From Deltaproteobacteria bacterium (GTDB lineage Bacteria; Desulfobacterota; Deferrimicrobia; Deferrimicrobiales; Deferrimicrobiaceae): a stretch of DNA of 16,422 bases. This document shows positions 7,037 through 14,643 of this stretch, piece by piece. Every line of letters begins with the position of its first letter. Position 1 is the first letter of the stretch. The stretch covers positions 3,765 to 20,186 of the forward strand of contig DOTC01000010.1 of the NCBI GenBank assembly GCA_003513855.1, read 5' to 3'. The translations under genes were made by a program, and so were the position numbers. Below the pieces are notes generated by a model. The model was given only the letters and a program-made list of their open reading frames with translations, had not been told where the DNA came from and did not search any database.

Positions 7037-7350
7037 CCTGTTTCTCCTCTCCTGGGCAGGATCCTTCGACAGTTAATGACAATCCGATGAAACTGTTTGC
7101 ATCGAACATGAGGACGAGACCGAAAACGTAGTGCCGGTGCCGCCGGTTTGACGCGTCTCCAGCACCTGGTCGATGGAGAAGCTGCCCGGGTTCTGGCGCG
7201 GCGGATACTCCTTGAAGGTCGCAAGGAACTGGGCGACGATGGCCTGCGCAGGCGCGAGCGCGAACATCCGTTCTGCGCGCCACTGCCAGCGGTGCCTTCG
7301 GTCGAGTGGGGCAGGTCCCCTCCCCACCCCAAGTCCCTGGAGGCGAAAGC
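7037..7350. other. 314 bp gap between aqpZ and the LssY_C cassette
   Basis: No intact gene is seen. The minus strand holds the sulfatase-like tail described separately (about 7130-7300), the aqpZ ribosome site near 7045-7053, and otherwise nothing I can support; no convincing terminator follows the cassette stop at 7351. Confidence 0.6.
7130..7300 (-). pseudogene. Relic of the C-terminal tail of an arylsulfatase-like protein
   Basis: On the minus strand the frame through ATG 7267 reads MFALAPAQAIVAQFLATFKE followed by YPPRQNPGSFSIDQVLE. This matches, from memory, the conserved end of a class of bacterial arylsulfatases (PAQ-x-x-V-x-x-FL-x-TFKE-x-PPRQKPGSF-x-x-D). Only about 50 residues are recognisable; the catalytic N-terminal Cys/Ser-x-Pro-x-Arg region and the rest of the enzyme are absent, and upstream the frame runs into the unrelated LssY_C gene in another phase. 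It therefore looks like the remnant of a deleted gene. A small independent peptide is possible but unlikely. Confidence 0.5.
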
Positions 7351-8688
7351 TCAGGGACCGGGTTTCGATGATTCCCCGCCGTCGACCTGTTTCCGGTAGT
7401 GATCGACGAGCCGCTCCCAATCCAGGAACCCGATCTCCGACAAATGAAAGGGCCGTTCCTCGATAAAGAGTACGGCCCGGAGTCCGTCGGTGTGATAGCT
7501 CCCCACGCCCGGGATCGTTCGCGGAGCCGATGCCTTGACCTGTCCCACCCCCTGGACGAACCCGATCCTGGCGAGGAACTGCGAATAGACGATGTCCTGG
7601 ACCAGGTCGTTGCGGGCCTCGTCCACGTTGGGGTCGATGGGAAGGGGTGCGCCGTCTTCCGCCGGGCGGGCAAAGCGCCCCCCAAGCGGAGAGCTTACCT
7701 GGGCGACCCAGACGGGGATGCCCCGGAAGCGGATCGGCGTCAGCCAGGCTCGAAAGAGATGCGGCTGCGCCGCGACCCAGAGATCCCGCTTGCTTGCGGA
7801 GAAATCCTGGGGGCGCCCGAAGAGATACCGGTTGTCGGCAGGCGTAACGCGGTAGCCGCGGCGGATGAAGGCGGGGCCCACGTCCGTGATCTGTCCGATC
7901 AGCACGAGGTTGAGGGGTTCCACCTGCGTCCCGTTCCTGCTCGTTACGCAGCACGGCAGCTGCTCGAGAAGCTCGCGCAGATGCGACTCGTCGTCGGTCT
8001 CCACCACGCCGGATTGGGCGATCACCTGGGATAATTGTCGATACCGTTCTTCGGGGCTTGTGGTTCCCTCAGTCGGGACGATCAGGTTGACGGCCTGGGC
8101 CCACTTCCGGCCGACCAGGTCCACGGAGACAAACTTGTTGACTTCATCCCGGTTCGTGTAGACGAAGCCCGACTCCGTCGACCGCGGACCGACGACCAGC
8201 TTGTGGGCCAGACCCCTGATGTGCTCGTCGAGCTGCGCGTTGGCGTCGTCGGAGAACCGCTTATGATACGCGAAGGAGACCTCCAGCGGGGAAAAGTACC
8301 AGGGGTCCAGCCCCGTCGGAGAGAACAGGAGGGGACGGTCCGTATCGTTCTCGATCTCGAGCCACAGAGGCTGAACCCCTTTCTCCTCCAGGTCGACGCC
8401 GAAGATGGCCCGGCTTTCCTCCGGGCTTGGTATCGTCGCGGATACGCGGACCCCTTCCCCGGCAGCCGTCTTGGCGCGATGTCGCAATGCCGCCTCATCG
8501 AGAGGGTCAGGCCGGTGGAAAGGGGTGGCACAGGCGCCCAGAAGCAACAAGAGACACAGGACAACGGCTCCCCGGACAGGGCGCAGCACAGAAGGCATCC
8601 GTGGCATCCGCGGCGGTTCGCACGCGCAGAATGCGGCAGCTGTCCACCGGTCCCCGCATCTCGATGTTTTCGGCTTACCGGCGCGCAT
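7351..8688 (-). CDS. LssY_C-domain lipoprotein, second (divergent) paralogue
   Basis: This encodes 445 residues from ATG 8688, preceded by GGGAGGTGTCCG, an excellent ribosome site. It overlaps the end of the upstream paralogue by 14 nt, so translation is coupled. The hydrophobic segment and lipobox (LLLLLGAC, Cys53) sit late, so ATG at 8607 or 8598 are alternatives with shorter signal peptides. The +2 residue is Ala, predicting outer-membrane sorting. Residues about 75-200 form the N-terminal region shared with its paralogue (IFGVDLEEKGVQPLWLEIEN, GLDPWYFSPLEVSFAY); the LssY_C-type region runs from about 240 to 425, with LPCC at 244-247, PLNLVLIGQ, FRGIPVWVAQVSS, IDPNVDEARNDL and YHTDGLRAVLF. 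The QISRDIG motif of the other copies is replaced by QVSSPLG. The function of LssY_C domains is unknown. Confidence 0.87.
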   Translation of the reverse strand: MRAGKPKTSRCGDRWTAAAFCACEPPRMPRMPSVLRPVRGAVVLCLLLLLGACATPFHRPDPLDEAALRHRAKTAAGEGVRVSATIPSPEESRAIFGVDLEEKGVQPLWLEIENDTDRPLLFSPTGLDPWYFSPLEVSFAYHKRFSDDANAQLDEHIRGLAHKLVVGPRSTESGFVYTNRDEVNKFVSVDLVGRKWAQAVNLIVPTEGTTSPEERYRQLSQVIAQSGVVETDDESHLRELLEQLPCCVTSRNGTQVEPLNLVLIGQITDVGPAFIRRGYRVTPADNRYLFGRPQDFSASKRDLWVAAQPHLFRAWLTPIRFRGIPVWVAQVSSPLGGRFARPAEDGAPLPIDPNVDEARNDLVQDIVYSQFLARIGFVQGVGQVKASAPRTIPGVGSYHTDGLRAVLFIEERPFHLSEIGFLDWERLVDHYRKQVDGGESSKPGP

Positions 8689-9967
8689 CGGACACCTCCC
8701 GGTTCAAACTGGTCAGTGGCCTCGGCGGTGGCTCCCAGTCGACGAGGTCTATGTCTGCCAGCGTGCGGGGTCTCGGCTCGAAAAACATCACCACGCGCAG
8801 CCCGTCCGTGAAGTAGGGGTCATCACCGAGGTTGAACCGCGGGGATTCCCTGGTCGCCTCTCCCACCCCCTTCACGAAGCCGACGCGGGCCAGGGCCTGG
8901 GAGTACGCCAGGTCCTCCAGGAGATACCGCCGCGCCTCGTCCACATAGGGGTCGATCACGTGCGTCGTAAGAATCGGGGTCTTGGTGGTGAACTTCACGC
9001 CGATATCCCGGCTGATCTGCCCCACCCAGACCCGCTTGCCCCGGAATCGAAGCGGCGAAAGCCACATGCGCAGGTGGTTGCGCTGGTGGATGTTGCCCCG
9101 CGCCTTCTGGGCGGCCAGGTCCTGCCGACGCCCGTAGACGTACAAAGGACTGACGGGCGAGTACCGGTACCGCCCCCCCACCAGGAACGACTTGACGGTC
9201 CGCCACGCCGCCTTCCTCCAGATGATCTCCGTCCCGTGCCAGCCGCGGCGCGCGTAAGCGGGAAAGATGTCCTCGTTGTTGCCGACGAACACCAGGTTCA
9301 GCGGATCCCCGTACCCGGTGCCCCCCTTGTTGGCGGTGCAGCAGGGAAGCTTCTCGAGCTCCCGCCGCAGCGCCTCCTCCTCCTCGATCTCCACGATCTC
9401 CCCGCTGCCGTACAGCGCATCGAAATCCACGAGGGTGTAGTCCCCCTTGAACGTCGGGTCGAGAATCATGTACGTGAAGCTTCTGGCCTTCTCCCGGGAG
9501 ATGAGGTCGATATCAACCGCCTTGTACCCCTCGTCCCGGTGGACGACCAGGAACCCGGAGGCCGTGGCGCCCGGATAGACGGGATTTTTAAACTGCAGGG
9601 ACTCGAAGTGGTCGAGGACGGCCTGGCCGTCCCCGCCCGCGGAACGGAAGGCGTAGGCGGCCTCCGACGCGGAGTAGTACGACGGGTCGAGACCCGACGT
9701 CAGGAACCAGTACGGAAGGTCCTCCTCGTTCCTGACCTGTACCCAGACCGCCTGCAATCCCTTGTCGGCCAGGTCGACGCCGTAGATCGCTTCCGCCTCC
9801 TCGGCCGTGGGGACGGCGACGGTAACCGTCAGCCCGTCCTGGACCTGCGTCTGCGCGCGCGCCTTGAAGGGGACCTCGGCGACCGGGCGCGGGGAGAAGG
9901 ACGTGGCGCAGCCCGATGCAACAACCGCGAAGGCAAGGCACAAACCAAACAAAGGATTGGCTCTCAT
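8675..9967 (-). CDS. LssY_C-domain lipoprotein, first paralogue
   Basis: This encodes 430 residues. ATG 9967 overlaps the upstream stop as ATGA and follows CGAGGAGGCC. The signal peptide ends in the lipobox VVASGC (Cys20) with Ala at +2, so an outer-membrane lipoprotein is predicted. Residues 45-150 hold a domain shared with the next gene (IYGVDLADKGLQAVWVQVRN, GLDPSYYSASEAAYAF). The LssY_C region covers about 205-412: LPCC at 207-210, DPLNLVFVGNN, YVYGRRQDLAAQKARG, LSPLRFRGKRVWVGQISRDI, IDPYVDEARRYLLEDLA, GFVKGVG and DDPYFTDGLRVVMFF. LssY_C is named from a gene next to a Legionella type I secretion locus; its activity is not established. Tandem arrangement with the 7351-8688 paralogue, plus the truncated copy at 4919-5209, shows local duplication of this family. 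Confidence 0.92.
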   Translation of the reverse strand: MRANPLFGLCLAFAVVASGCATSFSPRPVAEVPFKARAQTQVQDGLTVTVAVPTAEEAEAIYGVDLADKGLQAVWVQVRNEEDLPYWFLTSGLDPSYYSASEAAYAFRSAGGDGQAVLDHFESLQFKNPVYPGATASGFLVVHRDEGYKAVDIDLISREKARSFTYMILDPTFKGDYTLVDFDALYGSGEIVEIEEEEALRRELEKLPCCTANKGGTGYGDPLNLVFVGNNEDIFPAYARRGWHGTEIIWRKAAWRTVKSFLVGGRYRYSPVSPLYVYGRRQDLAAQKARGNIHQRNHLRMWLSPLRFRGKRVWVGQISRDIGVKFTTKTPILTTHVIDPYVDEARRYLLEDLAYSQALARVGFVKGVGEATRESPRFNLGDDPYFTDGLRVVMFFEPRPRTLADIDLVDWEPPPRPLTSLNREVSDARR

Positions 9968-11535
9968 AGGGCCTCCTCGACCAATATTCCAAAACTTTTC
10001 TGGAACTGGTAGACCGCATCCGCCGAATCGGTGAACGCTTTCGTGTCTTCCAGGGTGATCTGCTTGCTGAATCCGAGATCATTCTCGTAATACCGATCCG
10101 CCAGCTGCCGGGACAAGTCCTCATTTTCGAACACGATCGCCGTTTCGTTGTTGAGCCCCCTGCTGCGCGGGTCCAGATTGTACGATCCGACGATCGAGAC
10201 GCGTCGATCGAAGACGGCATACTTGGCGTGGATGGTCCCTTCGGTCTTCTCGGCCGCACCGGCGCGATGGCCCTGCCATTCCCAGACTTGCAGGCCCCCT
10301 CCACCACAGGACCGGACAGCGGGATCCTCGTTCACGACCAGCATGTCGTCGTAGTAGTCGCGCCCCACGATGGTCAGCATGGGCAGATCGTTCGTTTCGG
10401 GGCTGTTGGTCAAGAGGATCACCTTCACGCACCGGCGCGCGGCGTCCTTTACGGCCTCGATGAACGGCCTGGAGGCGACGAAATACGCATTGCCGACGAG
10501 AATCTCGTTTTTCGCCTCCCGGATCGATTTGAGATACACCTGTTCGATATAGGTCTCCCCGAACCGCGGCCGGTTCTGGAAGAACCGGCACGTCGCCCCT
10601 TCAAACCGGAGGTCCACGGTGTTATCGGCCAGGGCACGGACATTCTTGTTCAACCGTTCGTCGGTTTGATACTCCAAATCCATCTTTCCGGTTTCCTCGA
10701 GAACCTTGCGCGTCGCCTCCCAGTACAGATTCGTGTTGAGAACGCCCCGACTCTCCTTGATTTTCAGGAAATGGTCATAATTGCGTTCGAAGGTCGCCAC
10801 CATGTCCTTGATGACATCGCCCTTGACGACCACATCCTGGTCCCGCCAGTAATGGGAGGGGTCGGAAGGATCGATGCGGAAATATTCGTTGGCGATGTTC
10901 ATGCCTCCGACGACAGCCACCCCGTGGTCGGTTTCCCCGTCGATGATCCACATCTTTTCGTGATATCGCTTGTTCGGATCGACTGTTTCCACAGAAGGAT
11001 CCTGGCTGATCACAGGGACCTCGTTTACCCATTCGAGGTACATCGCTTCGTACCCTTCCACCTCGATGCCGTTCTGTTTCAGATCGAAGTACATCCACTG
11101 GGTCTGCGGACCAACGTTGGACGCGGCATCGACGATGACCCGGACGTCCAGTCCCTGGGCTTTCTTTTTCTTCAACAAATCCGCGATATACAAACCGGAC
11201 TCGTCGCCGGTGAAGATCAGGGCCTGGATCCGCACGGAGGTATCCGCGTTCTTGAGGGCCTGGATGCGTGCCGGGAAAGACCGATCCCCGTTGGGCAGCA
11301 CGGCGATTCGGCACGCTTCCGGAGGGTGGACCTCGAACAGACCGCTCAGGCCGATTTCCTCGATGGGGCTGCCGACGAATTCCCGGGCGGGGCCGAACGG
11401 AGAGCCCGGCAGGGCCACTGTCTGCACCTCGGCCTGGGGAGCGGGTTCCTTGTCTGCTGCCTTTCGCGTGGATGCGCAGGAGACCATAAGGACGAGGGAG
11501 ATCGCAAGCAACCATCGCAACATGTCTACTTTCAT
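9964..11535 (-). CDS. Phospholipase D / cardiolipin synthase-like lipoprotein with two HKD motifs
   Basis: This encodes 523 residues; ATG 11535 overlaps the upstream stop as ATGA. MKVDMLRWLLAISLVLMVSC is a lipoprotein signal (Cys20, Ala at +2). Two complete HKD motifs are present: His192-x-Lys194-x4-Asp199 (YHEKMWIID, then GGMNIANEY at 210-218) and His436-x-Lys438-x4-Asp443 (IHAKYAVFD, then GSYNLDPRS at 450-458). Both half-sites are intact, so catalysis is expected. The layout with IQALIFTGDESG and LLKKKKAQGLDVRVIVD before the first motif resembles ClsC/YmdC-type proteins and other periplasmic PLD enzymes. Members transfer phosphatidyl groups (cardiolipin synthesis) or hydrolyse phosphodiesters. 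Placement at the outer membrane suggests phospholipid or lipid-linked phosphodiester substrates, which is an inference. Embedded in the coupled lipoprotein cassette between the hydrolase and LssY_C genes. Confidence 0.93.
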   Translation of the reverse strand: MKVDMLRWLLAISLVLMVSCASTRKAADKEPAPQAEVQTVALPGSPFGPAREFVGSPIEEIGLSGLFEVHPPEACRIAVLPNGDRSFPARIQALKNADTSVRIQALIFTGDESGLYIADLLKKKKAQGLDVRVIVDAASNVGPQTQWMYFDLKQNGIEVEGYEAMYLEWVNEVPVISQDPSVETVDPNKRYHEKMWIIDGETDHGVAVVGGMNIANEYFRIDPSDPSHYWRDQDVVVKGDVIKDMVATFERNYDHFLKIKESRGVLNTNLYWEATRKVLEETGKMDLEYQTDERLNKNVRALADNTVDLRFEGATCRFFQNRPRFGETYIEQVYLKSIREAKNEILVGNAYFVASRPFIEAVKDAARRCVKVILLTNSPETNDLPMLTIVGRDYYDDMLVVNEDPAVRSCGGGGLQVWEWQGHRAGAAEKTEGTIHAKYAVFDRRVSIVGSYNLDPRSRGLNNETAIVFENEDLSRQLADRYYENDLGFSKQITLEDTKAFTDSADAVYQFQKSFGILVEEAL

Positions 11536-12755
11536 GGTATCCCTCCACCCAGATGTGATGACTGCGCACCTTCTCTGCGCTCCAGATCCTCTTCGATGAA
11601 TCGGACGACGGCCTCCCCGAGAACCTCCCGCGGAAAGGCGTTTTTATCGACGAAGGTGGACGCAAGGAACCGGTTGTTCCGGCTGATCGGGACGGCAATG
11701 GCCCAGTGGTCCGCGTTCACGTACCCTACCAGGACGGAGCCCGGAATCAGTTGATCGTAGAAGATCAGCTGGCCGTCGTTGCGGGAATCGACCTGGCTCA
11801 GATCCTTGTACCCCGATTTCAGGAAGGAAGAGAGGTGATCGGCATCGGGATACGTGATGACCGAGTAGAACCGGATCGATTCCGGCAGGGGGTGGTTGGC
11901 ATACCACCGTTTCCGCACCTCCGACTTGAGGCTCTCGAGACCGCCTTCGTCCCCCGGATCGCATTCGGCACCCGGCAAATGTTGAATCAGGTTTAGCGTG
12001 GACTGCTCGATGGTATTGGCCACGGGCGTTCCGCCGACCGCGCCGGCGAAACTCACCACGGCAGAAACGCGCTTCTGCAACTCCGGGTAGGCGGCAACCG
12101 CCTCCAGGATGTCCGGGGCGCCCTTCGAATACCCCACGAGGACCAGGCGCATCCCCTCCTTCGGTTCGGGCAGGCTCATGACGGCATCGCGAATGATCTT
12201 GGCATTGCGGGCACTGCTGGAGAGCGCCTCGACCTGCAGGATACCCACCTCGTGTCCGAACCGGGCGAGGTGATCATCGACACCCCCTTCGAAATCGATG
12301 AAGCCCTTGACACATTGTGTCGTGAGTCCGGGAACGAACAGGATCTTCAGAGGGGATCTGCTAGGCCCCAGGTCTACCGGAGCGCCAGTCGGCGGTGGCT
12401 CGTTCTCCAGCCTGACCAGCGCTTCTTCGCAAGGACGGTAATCCGGCATACCCGGGCCGCGTTCGTTCGTGACCGCGCAGAAGATCTCGCGGAAACGGGC
12501 ACGGCCATCGACGACGCCGGCCGCGGACGCGGGGACCAGGACCAGCGGCGGCGTATCGATGGAATACGCGATCATCGGTTTCGGGGCGCAGCCAGACAAT
12601 ATCGCAAAACCAACTGCCAGAATTACACTTGGAGCACAGGAAAAAAATCGCGGTCGCGAAAACGTAGGGAGGAAGCGAACAAAAGTTAAGATGTCGATTG
12701 GAATATTCACGACACCGGTCCAATCCTTAATTGAACTCTTTGCATTAATTTTCAA
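11532..12755 (-). CDS. Alpha/beta-hydrolase lipoprotein
   Basis: Up to 407 residues; the end overlaps the HKD gene start as ATGA. The start is uncertain: TTG 12755 gives the full frame, GTG 12710 removes 15 residues, and neither has a strong ribosome site. The hydrophobic stretch before SGC (APSVILAVGFAILSGC, Cys56) is a lipobox, with Ala at +2. The hydrolase fold begins near 137 (LKILFVPGLTTQC, the beta-strand and oxyanion loop). The nucleophile elbow is GYSKG with Ser210 (RLVLVGYSKGAPDILEAVAA), and His350 in VNADHWAIA fits the catalytic histidine. An acid between them cannot be fixed. Esterase, lipase or lysophospholipase activity is plausible; the substrate is unknown. It is the first gene of the four-gene coupled cassette and lies 189 bp after the Omp85-like gene. 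Confidence 0.85.
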   Translation of the reverse strand: MKINAKSSIKDWTGVVNIPIDILTFVRFLPTFSRPRFFSCAPSVILAVGFAILSGCAPKPMIAYSIDTPPLVLVPASAAGVVDGRARFREIFCAVTNERGPGMPDYRPCEEALVRLENEPPPTGAPVDLGPSRSPLKILFVPGLTTQCVKGFIDFEGGVDDHLARFGHEVGILQVEALSSSARNAKIIRDAVMSLPEPKEGMRLVLVGYSKGAPDILEAVAAYPELQKRVSAVVSFAGAVGGTPVANTIEQSTLNLIQHLPGAECDPGDEGGLESLKSEVRKRWYANHPLPESIRFYSVITYPDADHLSSFLKSGYKDLSQVDSRNDGQLIFYDQLIPGSVLVGYVNADHWAIAVPISRNNRFLASTFVDKNAFPREVLGEAVVRFIEEDLERREGAQSSHLGGGIP

Positions 12756-12944
12756 TGATGATTTTCTTGTTGCGATATAACAGATGCCTACTACATTAAA
12801 ATGGATTCAATTATTACTCCCATTTAAAATTACTCGTACTGATTCTCAGTATTGAATACAACGGGGCGGCCGACGACCAGCTCATACTGCGGCGCATGTG
12901 GAATTTGCTCTGAAGCGCGGTACGGATAAGCTCTTGAAGGTCGA
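12756..12944. other. AT-rich intergenic region before the lipoprotein cassette
   Basis: These 189 bp are clearly more AT-rich than the neighbours, particularly 12756-12850. TACTGA (12837-12842) and TCAGTA (12846-12851) form a perfect 6 bp hairpin with a TTC loop. A minus-strand TGTTATAT near 12773-12780 could be an extended -10 box but lacks a good -35. A minus-strand frame ending at 12830 reads IPHAPQYELVVGRPVVF, which might be a protein relic. Probably holds the cassette promoter; no element is certain. Confidence 0.4.
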
Positions 12945-14111
12945 TCAAAACCAGGTACTCCCGAAAACGAAGTATATGGCCCATTGCTCCGGGCCCCGTG
13001 CGACGTCCACCCCCATGTGCAACCCGAACTCGCGGGCGATGAGGTAGCGAAATCCCCCGCCGGCGTTCCATGCGGTCTCCGCATCATTGAGTTCATCAAG
13101 TCCATCCGCTGCCTTCCCGATCCCCGCAAACCCGACAAGACCCCAACGCGGGGTGACCATCCAGCGCTCCTCCGTTTCGAGCACCAGCACGTCGGTCCCC
13201 TGATAGCGCATCGCCGGGATGCCCCGCAACTGGACGAAGGGAAGGGCGTAGAATGGGGCTCCTGCGCTTATGAACTGCCCGTCGGCCCGCAATCCTGCAA
13301 CGACACTCGGCAGCACGGGCAAGTATCCTGCAGCTCTTGCGTGCAGCTTCCGGTAATTGTAGTCCCCGCCGAAGATTTCATTGAAGAAGCCAAACGAAGC
13401 ATCCGCGTGGACACCCCGGTTCGGGGTGAAGATATTGTCCCGGCTGTCGTATTCGATGTGCGGGGTAAACCCGCCGATCCTCGATCTTACCGACCAGTCC
13501 CGATCGGTGACGCCGGGGATGTCCCTCCCGGGTTTGAACGTGATGTCCGAGGAGACGAAGATATATTTCAGGCCGGCGAAGAAATCGCTCTCGCCGATCC
13601 GTGTGACGATATCCTGCACGAAAGGAATTGTCCGCATTTCGAAATCCCGGGAGATGTCGGATGTCTTGGGGCCCGTCCCGTAAAACGCAAGCTCCAGGGA
13701 GGCGTACCCTATCCCGCCGAAATACCGGATTCGGTCCTCCTTCCATACCCCCCTGTGACCTCCGACAACACCCCAACTTCCGTTTTCCGTGGCGAAACCG
13801 CCGACCGCGGAAAGGCTGGGCGCCACCATCCGTTCCTCCCCGGCGGGCGCGTCCGACATCGCCGATTCCCCTCCCTTTTCGTGGAAAAAAACCAGCGCTC
13901 CCGCAGCCCCGTATCCTACTGCGGGTTCGGTGATGGGAGCCAGGATGGGGACGAAACCCTTTCGTGTCTTGAGCTTCCGGCTCATATCGAACGCACCGTC
14001 CGTCGGGTCGGTGAAACGTTCTAGAAAAGAGGTCCCGGCGGGGACTGACGTTGCCGTCATCAGGAGAACCAACGCCGTAAGGAAGCCGCAAAGAAGAATG
14101 TTTCTGGGCAT
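12945..14111 (-). CDS. Omp85-superfamily (BamA/TamA-type surface antigen) beta-barrel without POTRA domains
   Basis: This encodes 388 residues from ATG 14111. MPRNILLCGFLTALVLLMTATSVPA is a signal peptide. The rest is a barrel: the early strand AVGYGAAGALVFF, then YDSRDNIFTPNRGVHADASF at 221-240, the D-x-RDN-x-x-x-P-x-x-G signature of Omp85 barrels, followed by YRKLHARAAGYLPV. LRGIPAMRYQG at 295-305 matches the L6 loop (V/L)RG-motif that contacts the barrel interior, and the chain ends WAIYFVFGSTWF with terminal Phe. No POTRA repeats fit in the ~45 residues between signal peptide and barrel, so it is a short, barrel-only member. Such proteins occur alone or with secreted phospholipases; here the next gene on the strand is a hydrolase lipoprotein. 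Divergent from the small-protein gene at 14303. Confidence 0.88.
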   Translation of the reverse strand: MPRNILLCGFLTALVLLMTATSVPAGTSFLERFTDPTDGAFDMSRKLKTRKGFVPILAPITEPAVGYGAAGALVFFHEKGGESAMSDAPAGEERMVAPSLSAVGGFATENGSWGVVGGHRGVWKEDRIRYFGGIGYASLELAFYGTGPKTSDISRDFEMRTIPFVQDIVTRIGESDFFAGLKYIFVSSDITFKPGRDIPGVTDRDWSVRSRIGGFTPHIEYDSRDNIFTPNRGVHADASFGFFNEIFGGDYNYRKLHARAAGYLPVLPSVVAGLRADGQFISAGAPFYALPFVQLRGIPAMRYQGTDVLVLETEERWMVTPRWGLVGFAGIGKAADGLDELNDAETAWNAGGGFRYLIAREFGLHMGVDVARGPEQWAIYFVFGSTWF

Positions 14112-14302
14112 GAAACCAAGCCTACCAGTTTTTATGGATCACCAGAACACGAAACCAACCATCGTGGATGGCATCATTACGGAAAACCTTTCGTGGAAAC
14201 CATATAAGCAGAGCAAATCTATCTCGTCGATGATGGCAATTAATATCATTGGGAAGGTGGCATTCAAAGACACGCACAACCCAAAGCGGGGAGGGGGAGA
14301 CG
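14112..14302. other. Divergent AT-rich intergenic region
   Basis: 191 bp separate the minus-strand Omp85-like gene and the plus-strand small secreted protein. It must contain promoters for both directions; it is AT-rich (CATATAAG at 14199-14206, AATTAATATC at 14238-14247), but I found no -35/-10 pair good enough to name. Confidence 0.4.
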
Positions 14303-14593
14303 ATGAAAAAAATGGTTGCGACAGCGGTTGCGGTGGTGTTTCTGACGGGTGCCCCTTTCCCTTTCGGAATGAGCAAGCCAGCGGCAGCCGATTGTCAGGA
14401 GGAAGTGGATGAGTTGCGCAAAGAGATCGATCAGAATAAGGATGACTACAGCGCGGATGCCAGGCGGGAAGCAAAAAGGCATCTGGCCGCTGCCGAGCTG
14501 AACCGGGTCAATCCCGTGAATTGCCGCGAGGATTTGAGGAAGGCACGCCAGGCACTGCGCGAAGGGCGCCGGGAAAAAAAGCGCGAAAAATGA
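14303..14593 (+). CDS. Small secreted helical protein with two cysteines
   Basis: This encodes 96 residues from ATG 14303, with GGGGAGGGGGAG directly upstream as ribosome site; an in-frame ATG at 14249 is less likely because the signal peptide starts at 14303. MKKMVATAVAVVFLTGAP is the hydrophobic signal, with cleavage expected after PAAA (residue 29). The mature part of about 67 residues is highly charged and helical (EVDELRKEIDQN, ARREAKRHLAAAELNR, EDLRKARQALRE), with just two cysteines, Cys31 and Cys74, spaced to clamp a helical hairpin by a disulfide. It ends in a strongly basic tail (GRREKKREK). No family is recognised. The next gene, a multi-pass membrane protein, begins 50 bp downstream on the same strand, so they may be co-transcribed. 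Confidence 0.8.
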   Translation: MKKMVATAVAVVFLTGAPFPFGMSKPAAADCQEEVDELRKEIDQNKDDYSADARREAKRHLAAAELNRVNPVNCREDLRKARQALREGRREKKREK

Positions 14594-14643
14594 TCCATTG
14601 CTCCCGTTGGCTATAGGCAGGAACCGGACGGAAGGGGGGGGAA

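Noticed and set aside
7073..7954. A full 293-residue minus-strand protein ending in the sulfatase-like tail
   Set aside because: Its first three quarters are an out-of-phase shadow of the LssY_C gene; only the intergenic tail looks like genuine protein.
8405..10012. Long plus-strand open frame antisense to the two LssY_C lipoprotein genes
   Set aside because: It lacks domains and a signal, has Arg/Pro/Gly/His-rich composition typical of GC-rich antisense frames, and mirrors two well-supported genes.
10228..11754. Long plus-strand open frame antisense to the HKD lipoprotein gene
   Set aside because: The minus strand has two intact catalytic motifs, lipobox and overlapping starts; the antisense frame has none of these.
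12984..14024. Plus-strand open frame opposite the Omp85-like gene
   Set aside because: The minus strand carries Omp85 signatures; the plus frame has no recognisable feature.
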